A stretch of 64,000 nt of DNA from Saccopteryx bilineata. Taxonomy: Eukaryota; Chordata; Mammalia; Chiroptera; Emballonuridae. A program made the translations under genes and the position numbers. Positions within the stretch are counted from its first letter, which is position 1. Each line of letters opens with the position of its first letter. The stretch is taken from NCBI RefSeq assembly GCF_036850765.1, contig NC_089491.1, positions 182,817,520 to 182,881,519 on the forward strand, in the 5' to 3' direction. Below the pieces are notes generated by a model. That model did not search any database, was not told the origin of the DNA, and saw only the letters and a program-made list of their open reading frames with translations. Shown here piece by piece: positions 15,160 to 27,850 of this stretch.

Positions 15160-15763
15160 GTGTGTCTGTAAAGTCATGGTGCACTTTTGACCAGTCACAG
15201 GAAAGCAACAAAAGATGATAGAAATGTGAGATCTGCACCAAATAAAAGGAAAACTCTCCCAGTTTCATACATACCTATTCGGTGCAGTTCGATGTGGGCT
15301 CACACACAGATTTTTTAGGGCTCCTTAGGTAGCTATCCCATATAGCCTCTACAGACTCATCCCTGACTGATGGCCTACCAGAACGGGGTTTCTCCACCAA
15401 ACTGCCGGTTTCCTTCAACTGCTTATCCCACCAAGTAATGCTATTCCTATGTGGTGGCACTTCTTTATAAATGCGCCGATATTCGATATTCATGTTGCAC
15501 TTTGGTCACGGGTTTGAATTTAGCCAGCCACAGAACACACTGAACTTTCCTCTGTACCGTCCACATCTCGACTGGCATGGCCGTGGGCTGCTCTGCTGTA
15601 TACATGGTGTTACGTCATCATCTACACATGTGCACATGTTGCCACAGCATCCTACAGAACCTGGGAGGGTTTTCCTTTTATTTGGTGCAGATTTCACATT
15701 TCTGTCATCTTTTGTTGCTTTCCTGTGACCAGTCAAAAGTGCACCATGACTTTACGGACACAC
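15160..15763 (-). mobile_element. Internally deleted mariner/Tc1-like transposon with ~100-base inverted termini
   Basis: The left end (GTGTGTCTGTAAAGTCATGG) and the reverse complement of the right end (GTGTGTCCGTAAAGTCATGG) stay matched for about 100 bases with only a few differences. The right flank is TA; the left is CA, presumably a mutated TA. On the minus strand, 15578-15275 encodes the N-terminal helix-turn-helix part of a mariner-type transposase: an ATG at 15578-15576, then motifs VTKVQ, WWDKQLKETG and KPRSGRPSV. A 7-base tandem duplication (GATATTC twice at 15478-15491) breaks the frame and the catalytic DDE/D domain is absent. It is therefore a non-autonomous deletion derivative, not a full gene. 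Confidence 0.85.
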
Positions 15764-15976
15764 TATTACCACTGGCACTAGTTAAGAACTTTTATTCTAG
15801 TGTATGTGTTCTCTTAGGTAATAAGGCCACAGAAGAAATACATATTCTCACTGTGGCTATAGTTATAGGTATGAGGAATTCTTCCCTCTGTAAAGTCAAA
15901 CACTAAATAACAGCATGCAATTAGGAGAAAAACACACCTTTACCAATAAACCATTGCAACATGGATGACCTCCCAT

Positions 15977-16171
15977 CAGGTGTCCCCAAACTACAGCCCA
16001 CGGCTGCATGTGGCCCCCTGAGGCCATTTATCCACACACACCCCTGCTGCATTTCCAGAAGGGGCACCTTTTTCACTGGTGGTCAGTGAGAGGAGCACTG
16101 TATGTGGCAGCCCTCCAATGGTCTGAGGGTCAGTAAACTGGCCCCCTGTATAAAAAGTTTGGGGACCCCTG
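15977..16171 (+). mobile_element. Short non-autonomous hAT (bat-type)
   Basis: Starts CAGGTGTCCCCAAACTACAG and ends AAGTTTGGGGACCCCTG, a 15-base terminal inverted repeat. The sequence between them matches a mammalian/bat non-autonomous hAT known to me by sequence, with the middle deleted (195 bases). No convincing 8-base TSD is visible. Confidence 0.8.
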
Positions 16172-16703
16172 AAGTGAACTAAAAGGCTAAAATATGATGG
16201 CCTCCTCTCATATAACCTTGCCCAAAAAGGCACAAACATGAACACATTTCACCTTACCATCAAACCTTATAAAAGTAAATATATCTTGAAAAAACAATGG
16301 CAACTACGTGTTGAAAGATATGCCATTCTATGTCCTCAAAAGAAACCAATAAAAAAAGGTTCAAGCAGAGGCTGTTTAATGTAGTTCATTAAAGTCTGCC
16401 TGCACTTTGCTCTAAGAATAATAGTTTAAGCAAGTTTTTTGGACCATGTGTACCAGCATTAAACTCCAAACACTACAACTTCACAATGCATGATGAAGAA
16501 CAGTGATCCTGAGACATTTGCATTTTTATAACTACATTTTACCCACACATCTTGTATGTATTCGATATGTGTACATACTTAACTATAATGAGCTCATTTT
16601 GATCAGAGTGGAACATTATCAGATTTTAATGAAGTGAAGTACTATAGCCAGCTTTCAGTTATAGCCAGCAACCGAGAACTCAACTGATTAAGAATCAAAG
16701 CAA
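16172..16703. other. Intronic sequence, nothing recognised
   Basis: No repeat or exon signal that I can name. Confidence 0.35.
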
Positions 16704-17005
16704 GCCCTAGCCAGTTGCTTCAATGGACAGAGCGTTGGCCTGGCATATAGACATCCCTGGTTCAATCCCCAGTCAGGGCATACATGAGAAGTGATCTGCT
16801 TCTCTCCTTCTCTTCCCCCTCTTCTCTCTCTCTTCCCCTCCTGCAGCCAGTGGCTAGATTGGTTCGAGAGCATCTGTCCTGGGTGCTGAGGATAGCTCGG
16901 TTGATTCTACCATTGGCCCAGACTGGGTTGCCGGGTGAATCCCGGTAGGGTGCATGCAGGAGTCTTGACTCACTATCTCCTTTCCTCTCATTAAAAAAAA
17001 AAAAA
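16704..17005 (+). mobile_element. Dimeric Ves-like bat SINE
   Basis: Head GCCCTAGCCAGTTGCTTCA. A first unit has a box-B-like GGTTCAATCCCC, a CT tract, then a second related unit ('CAGACTGGGTTGCCGGGTGA', 'GGTAGGGTGCATGCAGGAG') and an A-rich tail. AATCAAAGCAA at 16693-16703 is partly repeated after the tail (AATCAAACCAG from about 17006). Confidence 0.85.
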
Positions 17006-17173
17006 AATCAAACCAGCAACAACTGTGTGCTGTAAAACTCAGTTTACAGTAAGCTCCGTCATATATTCTTTCAGCTTGTCCCTTTGCAACACTTCAGCTC
17101 CTTTTTCAATCTCACTTTTTTAACCCTTTCTAATACCTGGTACTTCCAATCCTGAATAAAATCAATCACATAA

Positions 17174-17500
17174 TACAGTAAAGTCCTCACTTAATGTAGT
17201 CGACAAGTTCCATGACATCAAGCTAAATGACATAAAACAAAATCAGTTTTACCAAAGGCTAATTGATATAAACAAACAATTAGCTATGGCATCCCATCAA
17301 TGTTATAAGGTGATGACCTTGAATGAGAAAATGTTATTTAAGAATCTGCTGTGTACAATGACTCTACTTTCTCTATGCCATCAACTGTTTCTTTCCACTG
17401 CTAACATTTTTGTTATGAATGAACTGGGCTTCCTTCATCACAGAGTAGGTATTTCCCAGCAGTAAACAATCACACTGCAAAGCAGCACTCGAGTGGTTAA
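17174..17500 (+). mobile_element. Tigger-like DNA transposon fragment
   Basis: Starts at a TACAGTAAAGTCCTCACTTA end followed by ATGTAGTCGACAAGTTCC and 'GACATCAAGCTAAATGACAT', typical of the ends of a Tigger family. The right end is not clear, so this is a 5' fragment. Confidence 0.65.
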
Positions 17501-17934
17501 ATGTGCAATCTTAAAAAAAAAAATTTCCAATGATGAAATTTATTAGATTGTAAAATTATGCCCCAAGGTGGTGATAGAAGCCTATTTCCTAAATCTATTT
17601 CAAAAAAAAAATGCTCCAAAAACCTGAGTAGAGGAAAGCCCTACATTAGAGGAATAGGTAGGACTGGTTCACACTATAGCCATTGTCATTTCACACTTGC
17701 TGAAAAGCCATTAACTTTATTTCCTCCCAATTTATATACTCTTACTTCATTTTTCATAACAAGATTTCAAGATGCATCAGATAGAATGTTACATAAAAAC
17801 TGTGTCAGGTAACACCACAGTTTTGTGACAATTTAATAATCCCTGAGTTAACACTATTCTTGCTTTGTATGATGGATATTATGGTGCTTTGCAAAGTTTT
17901 CTACAAATTAGACTTATTACCAAGTCATGTTAAA

Positions 17935-18345
17935 ATAGGTAATAGTGTGAATGGATAAACACCATAATGTATATATACAGCATGATATTATTCGGCCTTT
18001 AAAAGGAATGAAATTCTTATACATGTTACAACATGGTAAGTGGAATAGCTGGACACAAAAGTAAAAATATATATTATTCCACTTATATGAGATATTTAGA
18101 ATAGGCAAATTCATAAAGACAGAAAAACAGAATGGAGGTTACTAGGAACTGAGGAAAAAAAGAAATGAAGAGTTATTGTTTAACGAATATAGAACTTCTG
18201 TTTGGGGTGATGAAAAGTTCTAAGAGTGGATAGTGCTCATGACTGTACAATATTGTCAATGTACTTAATTCCATTGTAACAGTTAAAGTGATAAATTTTG
18301 TGTTATGTATATTTTATCACAATAAAGTAAAGGAAAAAAGAAACA
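17935..18345 (+). mobile_element. Ancient L1 3'-end fragment
   Basis: Contains 'GTGAATGGATAAACACC', 'GATATTATTCGGCCTTTAAA', 'ATTCCACTTATATGAGATAT', 'GGTTACTAGGAACTGAGG' and a 3'UTR ending in TTTATCACAATAAAGTAAAG. Sense strand is plus. No coding potential. Confidence 0.78.
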
Positions 18346-18429
18346 TGGCAAGAGTCATAATGGTGAGTGCTCTGCTCATCCGCTGTCATATAACCTACAT
18401 TTGTTTTCTTCTTAGAACTAAACAGTATT

Positions 18430-18610
18430 TGAAATTACAATGATCTGCTTTTTTATTGTACCTCTCTCTCCCTATTAGACTACAAATTTTACAAGAACAA
18501 GAGCCTAGAACTTCTACTCCAATACTTTATCTCCAGCAGTTAGTATTTTTTTTTTGTTGCAGAATAAATATTAGTGGAATCAATGAATTAATAAATGGAA
18601 GAAATACTAT
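18430..18610 (+). repeat. L2-like 3' end relic
   Basis: L2-type tail ('TATTAGACTACAAATTTTAC', 'CTTTATCTCCAGCAGTTAG', 'AATGAATTAATAAATGG') interrupted by a T-run. Low-confidence family call. Confidence 0.45.
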
Positions 18611-18814
18611 ATATGTCTTTAATTTTGAGTGCATAGTCATCTACTTTTTCTGAGGTTTGATAACATTTAATGCTTCCATCCTTTGTAGGCAGAAGAATAC
18701 TTTCAACTATTATTTACCTTATATGTTAGTTCTGTCTCTGTAGTCAGAGTCCTTGCTCATTGAGAAACCAGATGCTATAGTTCTGCTTCTCCATAAAATA
18801 TCTTACCCTTGCAT

Positions 18815-19025
18815 AGTGCCATATGGCATACTAAGAACTTTCACACTCATGATTACATTTGATACACATGTCTATGAATCTCTCAGACATAATCATGCCC
18901 TTGCAAGGAGGGGAGACAAGCTCAGAGAAGTTAAATGACTAGTTCAAGGTCAAAGTTAGCAAATGGAAAATCCAGAACTAAGTATTCTAGCTACAGGTCC
19001 AAAATTCTTTCTATTAAAAGTTTGA
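18815..19025 (+). repeat. MIR relic
   Basis: MIR core signature 'AAGCTCAGAGAAGTTAAATG', then 'CAAGGTCAAAGTTAGCAAAT' and a decayed 'AACTAAGTATTCTAGC' end. Confidence 0.7.
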
Positions 19026-19215
19026 TAATGAAAACAGCAGTGTGAATGTCATATTTTCCATACTTTAAAATAGAACACTTAAAAACATTTCCTACTATAT
19101 TTTCTTCTTGTCTTGTAATAAAAGATATCTTGACCATGAATTTTTCAGAAATGCTCAAAAAGAGGCAAATTATACATGTTTGAAAATAAATTTAGCTAAC
19201 TATTGGCCTATACAC

Positions 19216-19383
19216 TGCTAAAGGGAGGGAGGAAGAGAGAGAGAAAGAAGTTGTAGGAAGAGGAAGGAGAGAGGAAGAAGGAGAGAAAGACAGAGAGGAA
19301 GAGGAAGAGGAAGAGGGAGAGAAAGAGGGAGAGGAAGAGGAAGAGGAAGAGGGAGAGGGAGAAGAAACAGGGAGGAATGGAGG
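19216..19383. repeat. 165-base polypurine (GA-rich) tract
   Basis: Almost purely A and G on the plus strand, built from GGAAGA / GGGAGA units with mirror symmetry, and only about 3% pyrimidine. The open frames through it (minus strand, Leu/Ser/Phe-rich) are compositional artefacts. Confidence 0.93.
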
Positions 19384-20589
19384 AAGCTACTAGTTGTTGA
19401 GAGGTCTCTGATGGAGCCAGTAGGATCAGACAGGTAAGTGAAAAGATGGTCAAATTTTATCCTCCAATTCATCACCAGAAAACATTCAGCTCCAGCCCAC
19501 TGATGACACATATGTAGCATCTCATTTCTCTAAAAAGCCAGGAATTCAGAATCATATCTGAACTCTCTCGATTTTTCAATGTTCTCAATTAATCCCATTT
19601 TAAAGAACATTATGCATGCCAAATATAGCCTGTGGGCAGCCAGTGTGTGGCCTCTAATCTAAACCATCATTTTTCTGGGTAGGTTTTAGAAGAGATAGTA
19701 CTTTCTAGTCATAAGCTGTATAAACTCTGACTTAGATCAGAAAAAGCAAAGCAGGAAGGGAGCATATAAAGACAAAAATGACCTTGAATGAATAAGTTAT
19801 TTCCCTTGTATTTTTTATTTACTCTCATTGAAAATTATACCTAGATTTACAGGGTTTTAAATGAGTGCTTTTATATCAAATATCTATGCTTTTATGACTA
19901 TTTATGGTCCTTCTTTAGATTTGAAGATGATTAGTATACTAATTAAATGAAAACTAACATTGCATTCCATGGGAGAATCCAGAGGCTGAAAACAGAGTAA
20001 CCATTCTTGCAGGGGCAAGATCTGATGCTAAACGTTAGCAATAGTACATATAGATTGTAATGGGGAATAAAAGAAAGAAAAGAACCTACTAAAAAGCAAA
20101 TGTCTTGAGCTAGAAGTAGCAATCACAGCATCTGCACTTGGGCAGCAGGTGGAAAACACTGGAGGGAAACAACAAAGCACAAGGTATAAAAATACCAAAG
20201 AAGTCAGCTGGTAAGAACAAAAATGACAGAGTACAAAAGGATATTGAGAAGACTGGTAAAAATCTGAGGCTTTAAATAGCCTATGGTTCAGACAAGCTGG
20301 AAAATAAGTGGCCAAAAAAGAATATGAAGAATTAAATGATTGTACTGTTTCTCTCCTAATATAAGGCTCAAAGACCATTCAGAACTGCCTCAAATTCACT
20401 CTCTCACAGAACTCAGTAACGCTACTTCCTTGTGGTGCCATCAATCAGATGCAAAAGTAACTTCAATTTATCACATATACTTTGCAGTCTTAAAGAGGTA
20501 ACTAACATGATTACTGAGTCAACATTCTATTCAATGTTTATATTCTTTACTGTCTATATGAAAACACAAAAAGAGTGCTGAATTTGCAG
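19384..20589. other. Intronic sequence, nothing recognised
   Basis: No clear repeat. The 116-codon minus-strand frame at 20028-20378 has no domain or codon signature that I can defend. Confidence 0.35.
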
Positions 20590-20805
20590 TTAAGAATATT
20601 TCAATTCAAGTCTTGTTCACCTGCTACTGCTTAGGTGGATGATTTTTAGTCATTTAATCACTGAGATTCAGCGTTGTTTTTTTTTTGTTTTTTTTTTGTA
20701 GAATGAAAGTAATAAAATTCTTCTTAAATACCTCACAGGATTGTTGTGAAGATCAAGAGAGATAACCTCTATAATAATGACTTACAAGTTTTAACCCCAA
20801 TAATA
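20590..20805 (+). repeat. MIR relic interrupted by a poly(T) run
   Basis: 'TTCAATTCAAGTCTTGTTC', then 'CTGAGATTCAGCGTTG', a T-rich insertion at 20675-20698, then 'ACCTCACAGGATTGTTGTGA'. This matches the MIR order. Confidence 0.6.
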
Positions 20806-21802
20806 TATTATTGAAAGAGTCAAAGGTTCATCATCTAATGAAACCTACAGTCTCACAGAGCATTCAACAAATAAAAATAAACATCTACTATTATTGTAAA
20901 TACTAGTGATATAGCTATGAAAATGACAGGCAAGATCCCACATACATGGAGCCTACATTCTGAGTAACATTGTAAATTCTTAAATTAAGTTTTGACAATA
21001 ATATCGTAAACAAAATAATTCATCTTTTAGCTAATAAATTGATTTTAAGTAAGTTTATGATAATGTATTGCTTGTTCTTTAATTTCCATAAAGAAAAGAA
21101 TATAATGGCATATCTTAATTAAATTCAGAAAGACACTTAGCCTGAAATCTCATAGTCAGTGTATTGCTTATTATACAATACATGTGTCACTGGTACATAG
21201 TAATTATTAAACATCACAAACACACTTGCTATCAGACTCTCTTAAGAAAAATGGTGCTGCTTACTCAAAGTTTGCCTTAGGGAGATACCATGGATTCATC
21301 CAAAATAGCTATTACTAGGTGCTTATTTTATGCAAGACCCTATGGTGAGCATTGTCTTATCAAGATCAGCAAGCCCCAGTTTCTTCCTTACTTCAAAGGC
21401 CTCATAAGAGAGAAACAGAAGTAACATTTATAAGATCATGTAAATCAGAGACTAATGCATGAGTATTAAAAGATTATAATGGTTTAGAGAAACAGATCAA
21501 ACTTAGGGAGTTAAAGTACCTTCATAAAATTTTGACAGACTGGACAAAATGCCAAACCAGTAACCAAAATTTTGAGTTAGAAGCTAATCATATCTTTACC
21601 CAAGTCTGATTCTACGAACTAAAGAAAATTGTTTCAAGCCAATTATCTATGAATGAAATAAAAAAAAATAAAACATTACCAACCCTCTGGCCTTCTCAAA
21701 TCCTTTTGAAAAAAAAATTTCAGGATAGAATAAACTGATTTATCTAAATAGTATTTACTGCACAAATTTGGTAGTTGCATTAGATATAATATATAAAGCA
21801 TA
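20806..21802. other. Intronic sequence with faint ancient repeat text
   Basis: Segments at about 20860-20970 and 21300-21420 resemble an old LINE end ('TAGTGATATAGCTATGAAAA', 'GGAGCCTACATTCTGAG') but are too diverged to name. No gene. Confidence 0.35.
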
Positions 21803-21986
21803 CTCACCATTTTTAATTGATTTTAGAGAAGAAAGCAAGGGAAAGAGAAAGAGAAACATTGATTTGCTTTTCTGCTTATTTATGCATTCACTGGTTGATT
21901 CCTTTGTGTGCCTTGACTGGGGATCTGGGGATCAAATCTTGGTATATCAGGATGATGTTCTAACCAACTGAGCTGCCTGGCCAGGG
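21803..21986 (-). mobile_element. Ves-type bat SINE (monomer, reverse)
   Basis: Reverse-oriented: T/A-rich tail, GAGAAAC-rich stretch, 'GTGTGCCTTGACTGGGGATC' (box B region) and the head ending in GCTGCCTGGCCAGGG. More diverged than the other SINEs and without a clear TSD. Confidence 0.82.
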
Positions 21987-22224
21987 ACCTCACTACTTCT
22001 GACACTTAAGAACATCCTCAAAAAGTGTTAAGCCTGGGTCTGAAGTAGGAAATAATCAAACTAAACCTTGAACCATGGGTAAGATTTTAATAAGCAGAGA
22101 TGATTTTTAAAAGGCATGCCAAATCAAAGGAACAGTTTAGGAGAGACATAAAAACTGGAACATGCAAGGAATGAAAAGCAAGCAGTCTCATCTGGCTTCA
22201 TTCTAAACTATGGAATAAAGTAAT

Positions 22225-22375
22225 AAGAGTTACATCTGAAACAATGTATTTCAAGAATGAGAAAACTGAGGCGCAGAGAGGCGAAGTGACTCATCCAATA
22301 GGTACACACCCTGAAGTCATAGCTTTAGGACCCATATCCAGGTCCTCTGATCACAACCTTCTTGTTCCTTCTACC
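22225..22375 (+). repeat. MIR relic
   Basis: Very clear MIR core: GAGAAAACTGAGGCGCAGAG followed by AGGCGAAGTGACTCATCC. The ends have decayed. Confidence 0.8.
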
Positions 22376-23068
22376 ATATCACCCTACAGCAATATCTGTG
22401 GACATGTTATGCACCAGATGAACAGCAGAGAAAGAGATCCTAGCTTTCACATTAGTTGCCATTTTGCACAAAGGAGAAGAGTGACACAGAGCCAAGGCTC
22501 AGGGAGGCATTGTGCCTTTATTCCTTGTACAAAAATCGTCAAGTTCACAGAACCCCTGACACCATCTGCTGACAACACATTGTACAAACATTGAATGCAA
22601 GTAAATAATAAAGTCAATTTTTAGTCTGCTTGGGAACATTATCCAATTTGAGAACTGTCAGGGAGCATGTGTCCTCCACTTAAGGTCACTTCTGCTGTTC
22701 TCCTGATTCTTCATCATTCTTTTTTTTTGTAAGGTATAAGGAATAAAAACTGACCACTATATTAAAATGTATTTAAGAAGGTAATTGTATGCTGGAAAAC
22801 TACCTAAGGGTCCCCAATGGTAAATAGAAATAATTTTGGACTCTCTGCTATTTGGACTTACAGGCATCACTCTTGTCTTCCATTCATGCCCGCAGTTTAA
22901 TAACTGGTGTTCTGCCATGTCTAAACAGGCTAAATTCCCACCTTTCTCTGACAGTAGATAATAATATTGATATGAATGACTTTCCTCTCATTTTAGAATT
23001 TATATTCCAGTGTAAGGTAGACAGTATGTCCAAGAATACTGTCTTCACTCTATCTCAAGAACCAATCA
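22376..23068. other. Intronic sequence, nothing recognised
   Basis: No recognisable repeat or exon signal. Confidence 0.35.
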
Positions 23069-23406
23069 GCCTGACCAGGCGGTGGCGCAGTGGATAGAGC
23101 GTTGGACTGGGATGAGGAGGACCCAGGTTCGAGACCCCAAGGTCGCCAGCTTGAGCACAGGCTCATCTGGTTTGAGCAAAGCTCACCACGTTGGACCCAA
23201 GGTCGCTGGCTCAAGCAAAGGGTTACTCGGTCTGCTGTAGTCCCACGGTAAAGGCACATATGAGAAAGCAATCAATGAACAATTAAGGTATCACAACGAA
23301 AAACTAATGATTGATGCTTCTCATCTCTCTCCATTCTGTTCCTTCTGTCTGTCCCTATATATCCCTCTCTCTGATTTTCTCTCTGTCTCTGTAAAAAGAA
23401 AAAAAA
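23069..23406 (+). mobile_element. Bat tRNA-derived SINE (long form) with intact pol III boxes
   Basis: Head GCCTGACCAGGCGGTGGCGC. Box A TGGCGCAGTGG at 23083-23093 and box B GGTTCGAGACC at 23126-23136 both fit the tRNA-type internal promoter consensus. Perfect 12-base TSD AAGAACCAATCA at 23057-23068 and 23407-23418. One of the two least decayed SINEs in the window. Confidence 0.96.
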
Positions 23407-23619
23407 AAGAACCAATCAGGAACTTTGTAAGTATAACTAATGGAATGTACATAAATCTGGAAATACCACAGTGATGGCAAATAATTGGTTAACATGTGAA
23501 AGAGGATATCGTAAGGCCTCCCTCTGATAATGAGAAAGGCTCAGACCTCCTTCCGGTAATTAGGATCAGTCCTAGCAGCTGGAACATGAATTTTAAAGAG
23601 ATCTGGCCAAGTACCTTGG

Positions 23620-24065
23620 GACTCATCACGTTTGTCAGTCTCTCTCTCTCGTGGCATCCCAGTTCTGGAAACTGAGCTTCTACCATTTTTCCCAGACCCG
23701 ACTCCATTTGAGTCGCTGGGAAAGACTCCACTTGGCTCTTGCCTCCCACCCTCATCTCCTCCCCCCAACATACACACCTGGAATGCTGTCCCTGAAATTC
23801 AGCCCTAGACTTTACTACCTCCTGACAGTTGTCCCAAGCACTAATTGCTTATTTATATTTCTCTTGCTCTCGACAAAAATTATCTGGGATATAGTGTTCT
23901 TGCCTTATTGCCTAGACACCATGACTCCCCTACCAGAATGGAAGCTCCCCTCAGGACCCAAGCCAGGCCTGATCACATCACCAGGCCCTCAGAATGGCAA
24001 GGTCAAGTTCTGGGTCCCAGCTGTCCCTATCTGTGTCGACTTGCTGGTATTGATCATTTGACGCT
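23620..24065 (+). repeat. Probable L2 relic
   Basis: C/T-rich L2-like text: 'GGAATGCTGTCCCTGAAATT', 'TTATTTATATTTCTCTTGC' and 'CCAGAATGGAAGCTCCCCTC' followed by an AGGAC/GGCC-rich end. The two overlapping plus frames here (136 and 76 codons) come from this composition. Confidence 0.45.
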
Positions 24066-24257
24066 TATAGTCTAATTTTTAAAATTTTTCATGAAAAAAA
24101 GATTAGTTCTTAACTTTTATTATTTTATCTTGTTAGCTCTTATAGGCATCTAAAATATCAAATAATAAAAGAGCGTGGTTCACAAATTGGTATACATTAT
24201 TCAGCTCTACTTATGGCCAATTTACTTGAGATTGACAGCATAGTTGCAATACTAAAT

Positions 24258-24485
24258 AGCGGACACATATCTCAGGAGCCAGATTTCCCACATTCAAACT
24301 CTAGTTTTGACTTTTACCAACTTTGGGCCATTGGACAAAATTAACAAGTGCCTCAACTTTTTCAACTATAAAGTGGGGGAAATGATTCCTTTTTCAATAG
24401 TTGTGATAATTACTAAATGTGTTGATATATATTACTTTTTAGAGGAGGACCTTACTCATAATGAATGCTCAACAATTAGATACAG
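24258..24485 (+). repeat. MIR relic
   Basis: 'GAGCCAGATTTCCCACATTC', 'TTTTACCAACTTTGGGCC', 'GCCTCAACTTTTTCAACTAT' and 'ATGAATGCTCAACAATTAG' follow the MIR order. Confidence 0.68.
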
Positions 24486-24629
24486 GCTACCATATCTAAC
24501 AAATAATTACAAGAGTCATAGAGAAGATAAAATAGAAAAATCAGTGCTGTGTTGAAATCAACCGCTAACACTTTCAAAAAGACTTCTTTGACTGTCCCCA
24601 GGACAAATTGAATTTATCTTCAATATACC

Positions 24630-24845
24630 AGTAACTGTTTAGCAGGGAGCTTTGGAGCTCTGGGTCTATCTGAACAGCTTACTACATGTGTGAAAGTACT
24701 TTATCTGTTAAATGCAGAAAATAGTGTTTCTTCTCTGAAAGTGTTTGCCTCATTATTAAATTAGTTAAGACATATAAAGCACTATAAAATGGTGCTTGAC
24801 ATATAGAAACCACTGAAGTGTTAGCTAATTTCTATTATTAGTGTA
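24630..24845 (+). repeat. MIR-like relic
   Basis: 'TTATCTGTTAAATGCAGAAA', 'GTTAAGACATATAAAGCACT', 'GGTGCTTGACATATAG' and 'GTTAGCTAATTTCTATTATT' resemble the 3' half of MIR. Confidence 0.6.
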
Positions 24846-25119
24846 GCCCGCACACTAGAAAGTGAAATGATGAAACCAGATGTCCCTAAGGTATAGAACC
24901 AGGAGGAATTCGTGTTCCTGACAAATGGCCAGTTTGTCATTAGTTCCGGTTCTAATCAGGACTTTTCCCACTGAAAGTAAATTTAAATCTTAATTGCAGC
25001 CTAAAAAACACACCGCATGAAAAAGATCACTCAGATCCGGAGGAAGCAATCATAATCACATCCTCTTAAAACAAAAGCAGGCAAAGCAAGGATAATAAAT
25101 ACATATAAGAACTCACATT

Positions 25120-25245
25120 GCCTGACCTGTGGTGGCGCAATGGATAAAGCGTCAACCTGGAAACGCTGAGGTTGCCGGTTCAAAACCCTGGGCTTGCCTG
25201 GTCAAGGCACATATGGGAGTTGATGCTTCCTGCTCCTCCCCCCTT

Positions 25246-25278
<33 letters not shown>

Positions 25279-25314
25279 CTCTCTACAATAAATAAATAAA
25301 TAAATAAATAATAA
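25120..25314 (+). mobile_element. Bat tRNA-derived SINE (short Rhin-like form)
   Basis: Head GCCTGACCTGTGGTGGCGCA, CT tract, (AAAT)n tail. TSDs ATAAGAACTCACATT (25105-25119) and ATAAGAACTCGCATT (25315-25329), one mismatch. Confidence 0.95.
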
Positions 25315-25622
25315 ATAAGAACTCGCATTGTGCAAAGTTTTTGAGGGCTACAACTGTTCTTAGAAATTCAGTGAGAGACTGCACTTTAAAATATCAAGTG
25401 GATAAAAAGACTCTTAGAATAAAAATTAGGGGCACCAAGCAAGAATGCAGCAATCTGAAATACATTGGTATGAGACAAAAATAGTAAAGACACAAAAAAG
25501 GATCAAAAGTGGACCAAAGTGTAGATATTACCAGATTTTTAGTGACTAGGTCCAAGTTCCACTCTATACTATTTGTAATTGTATATGAAGATGTCTTAGT
25601 CATATACTAAAATTTAGAGTAT

Positions 25623-26879
<1,257 letters not shown>

Positions 26880-26884
26880 TAGAG

Positions 26885-27210
26885 TATACCATATTTCCCC
26901 ACATATAACACTTACCTTTTTTTGAAAACTTTGGGGTCTAAAAACTAGGTGCATCTTATACAGTGGTTATAGATCTTTTTACTTGCATTTTCTGCTTTTT
27001 CACACTTGTTTTTGCACTTATTATTGAAGACAGTGATTTGTCATCAGACACAGATGACAACTAGCTAATGGATGGGAGTTTTGACAGTGATGAGGAGTTA
27101 TATGAATTTTATGATGAATAAAACTTGAGTTCAATAAATGTATGTAATACATTTTGTTTTCAAATTTTGGGTTCCAAAATTAAGATGCGTCTTATACATG
27201 GGAGCATACA
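26885..27210. mobile_element. Short DNA-transposon relic (pogo/Tigger-type)
   Basis: Left end 'CCATATTTCCCCACATATAA' and right end (inverted) 'CCCATGTATAAGACGCATCT' are related inverted termini, with mirrored 'GGGGTCTAAAAACTAGGTGC' / 'TTTTGGGTTCCAAAATTAAG' blocks. The middle encodes an acidic tail (SSDTDD...FDSDEELYEFYDE) ending at a stop, as in the C-terminus of some pogo-type transposases. The retrocopy's right TSD abuts its left edge. Confidence 0.65.
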
Positions 27211-27325
27211 CACTGTTTCTTATTTCAAATAGAGGTTCAGTTATTTTCAACCACAGCTCTCTGATCTGCCTCCTCACCAGTAGAGGTTAAACTCCCCTGC
27301 GGTCAGAGAAGGCTGTACAGCAGAT

Positions 27326-27485
27326 CAGGTTTGACTACTAACTACCTGTGTTACCTTGGCAAAGTTATCTCATCTCACTCTCCAGTTGTCTCCTTGTCTG
27401 CAAAGTGGAGCTAATGCTGGAATCCACTTAATAGGACTAGCATGATTATTAAGTTAGCTACCACAAGTAAACACTTAGGATGGGG
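27326..27485 (+). repeat. MIR relic
   Basis: 'GACTACTAACTACCTGTGTT', 'ACCTTGGCAAAGTTATCTCA' and 'TTGTCTGCAAAGTGGAGC' are the MIR 'splice-like' core and downstream motifs. Confidence 0.68.
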
Positions 27486-27734
27486 CACAACTTATAAAAA
27501 ACACATGCATTCTGTCTTCCTATAAGGTATCAAGTTTAAAGGATGTCACCATTTATTGTTTATGACTATCTTGACTAACTGGACCTCACTGACTATTCAA
27601 ATCAATATCCTGGGGACCAATGTGGGCAAAAGCAAGTAAAAAACACTTTAACATGTTGTGTTCTGCCTTGTTCACCAGACTCAGCCTCTGCAACTAGGCT
27701 TAACAAGATTCATTTTCTCTGGATTTATTTCACA

Positions 27735-27850
27735 TTCCAATCTGGGTTACTAGGAATGAGCTACTTGAGAGCATGAACAGTTCCTGTGATCTCTGCTGTA
27801 CTTTACACTTAACATTGTGCTAGGCACAGACCAGCATCTCAAAAAATAAA
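27735..27850 (+). repeat. L2-like 3' end relic
   Basis: 'GAGCTACTTGAGAGCATGAA' followed by 'GTGCTAGGCACAGACCAGC' and an ATAAA end, as in the L2 terminus. Confidence 0.55.

Noticed and set aside
19208..19520. Leu/Ser/Phe-rich frames of 81 and 100 codons
   Set aside because: Translations of the polypurine tract; pure compositional artefacts.
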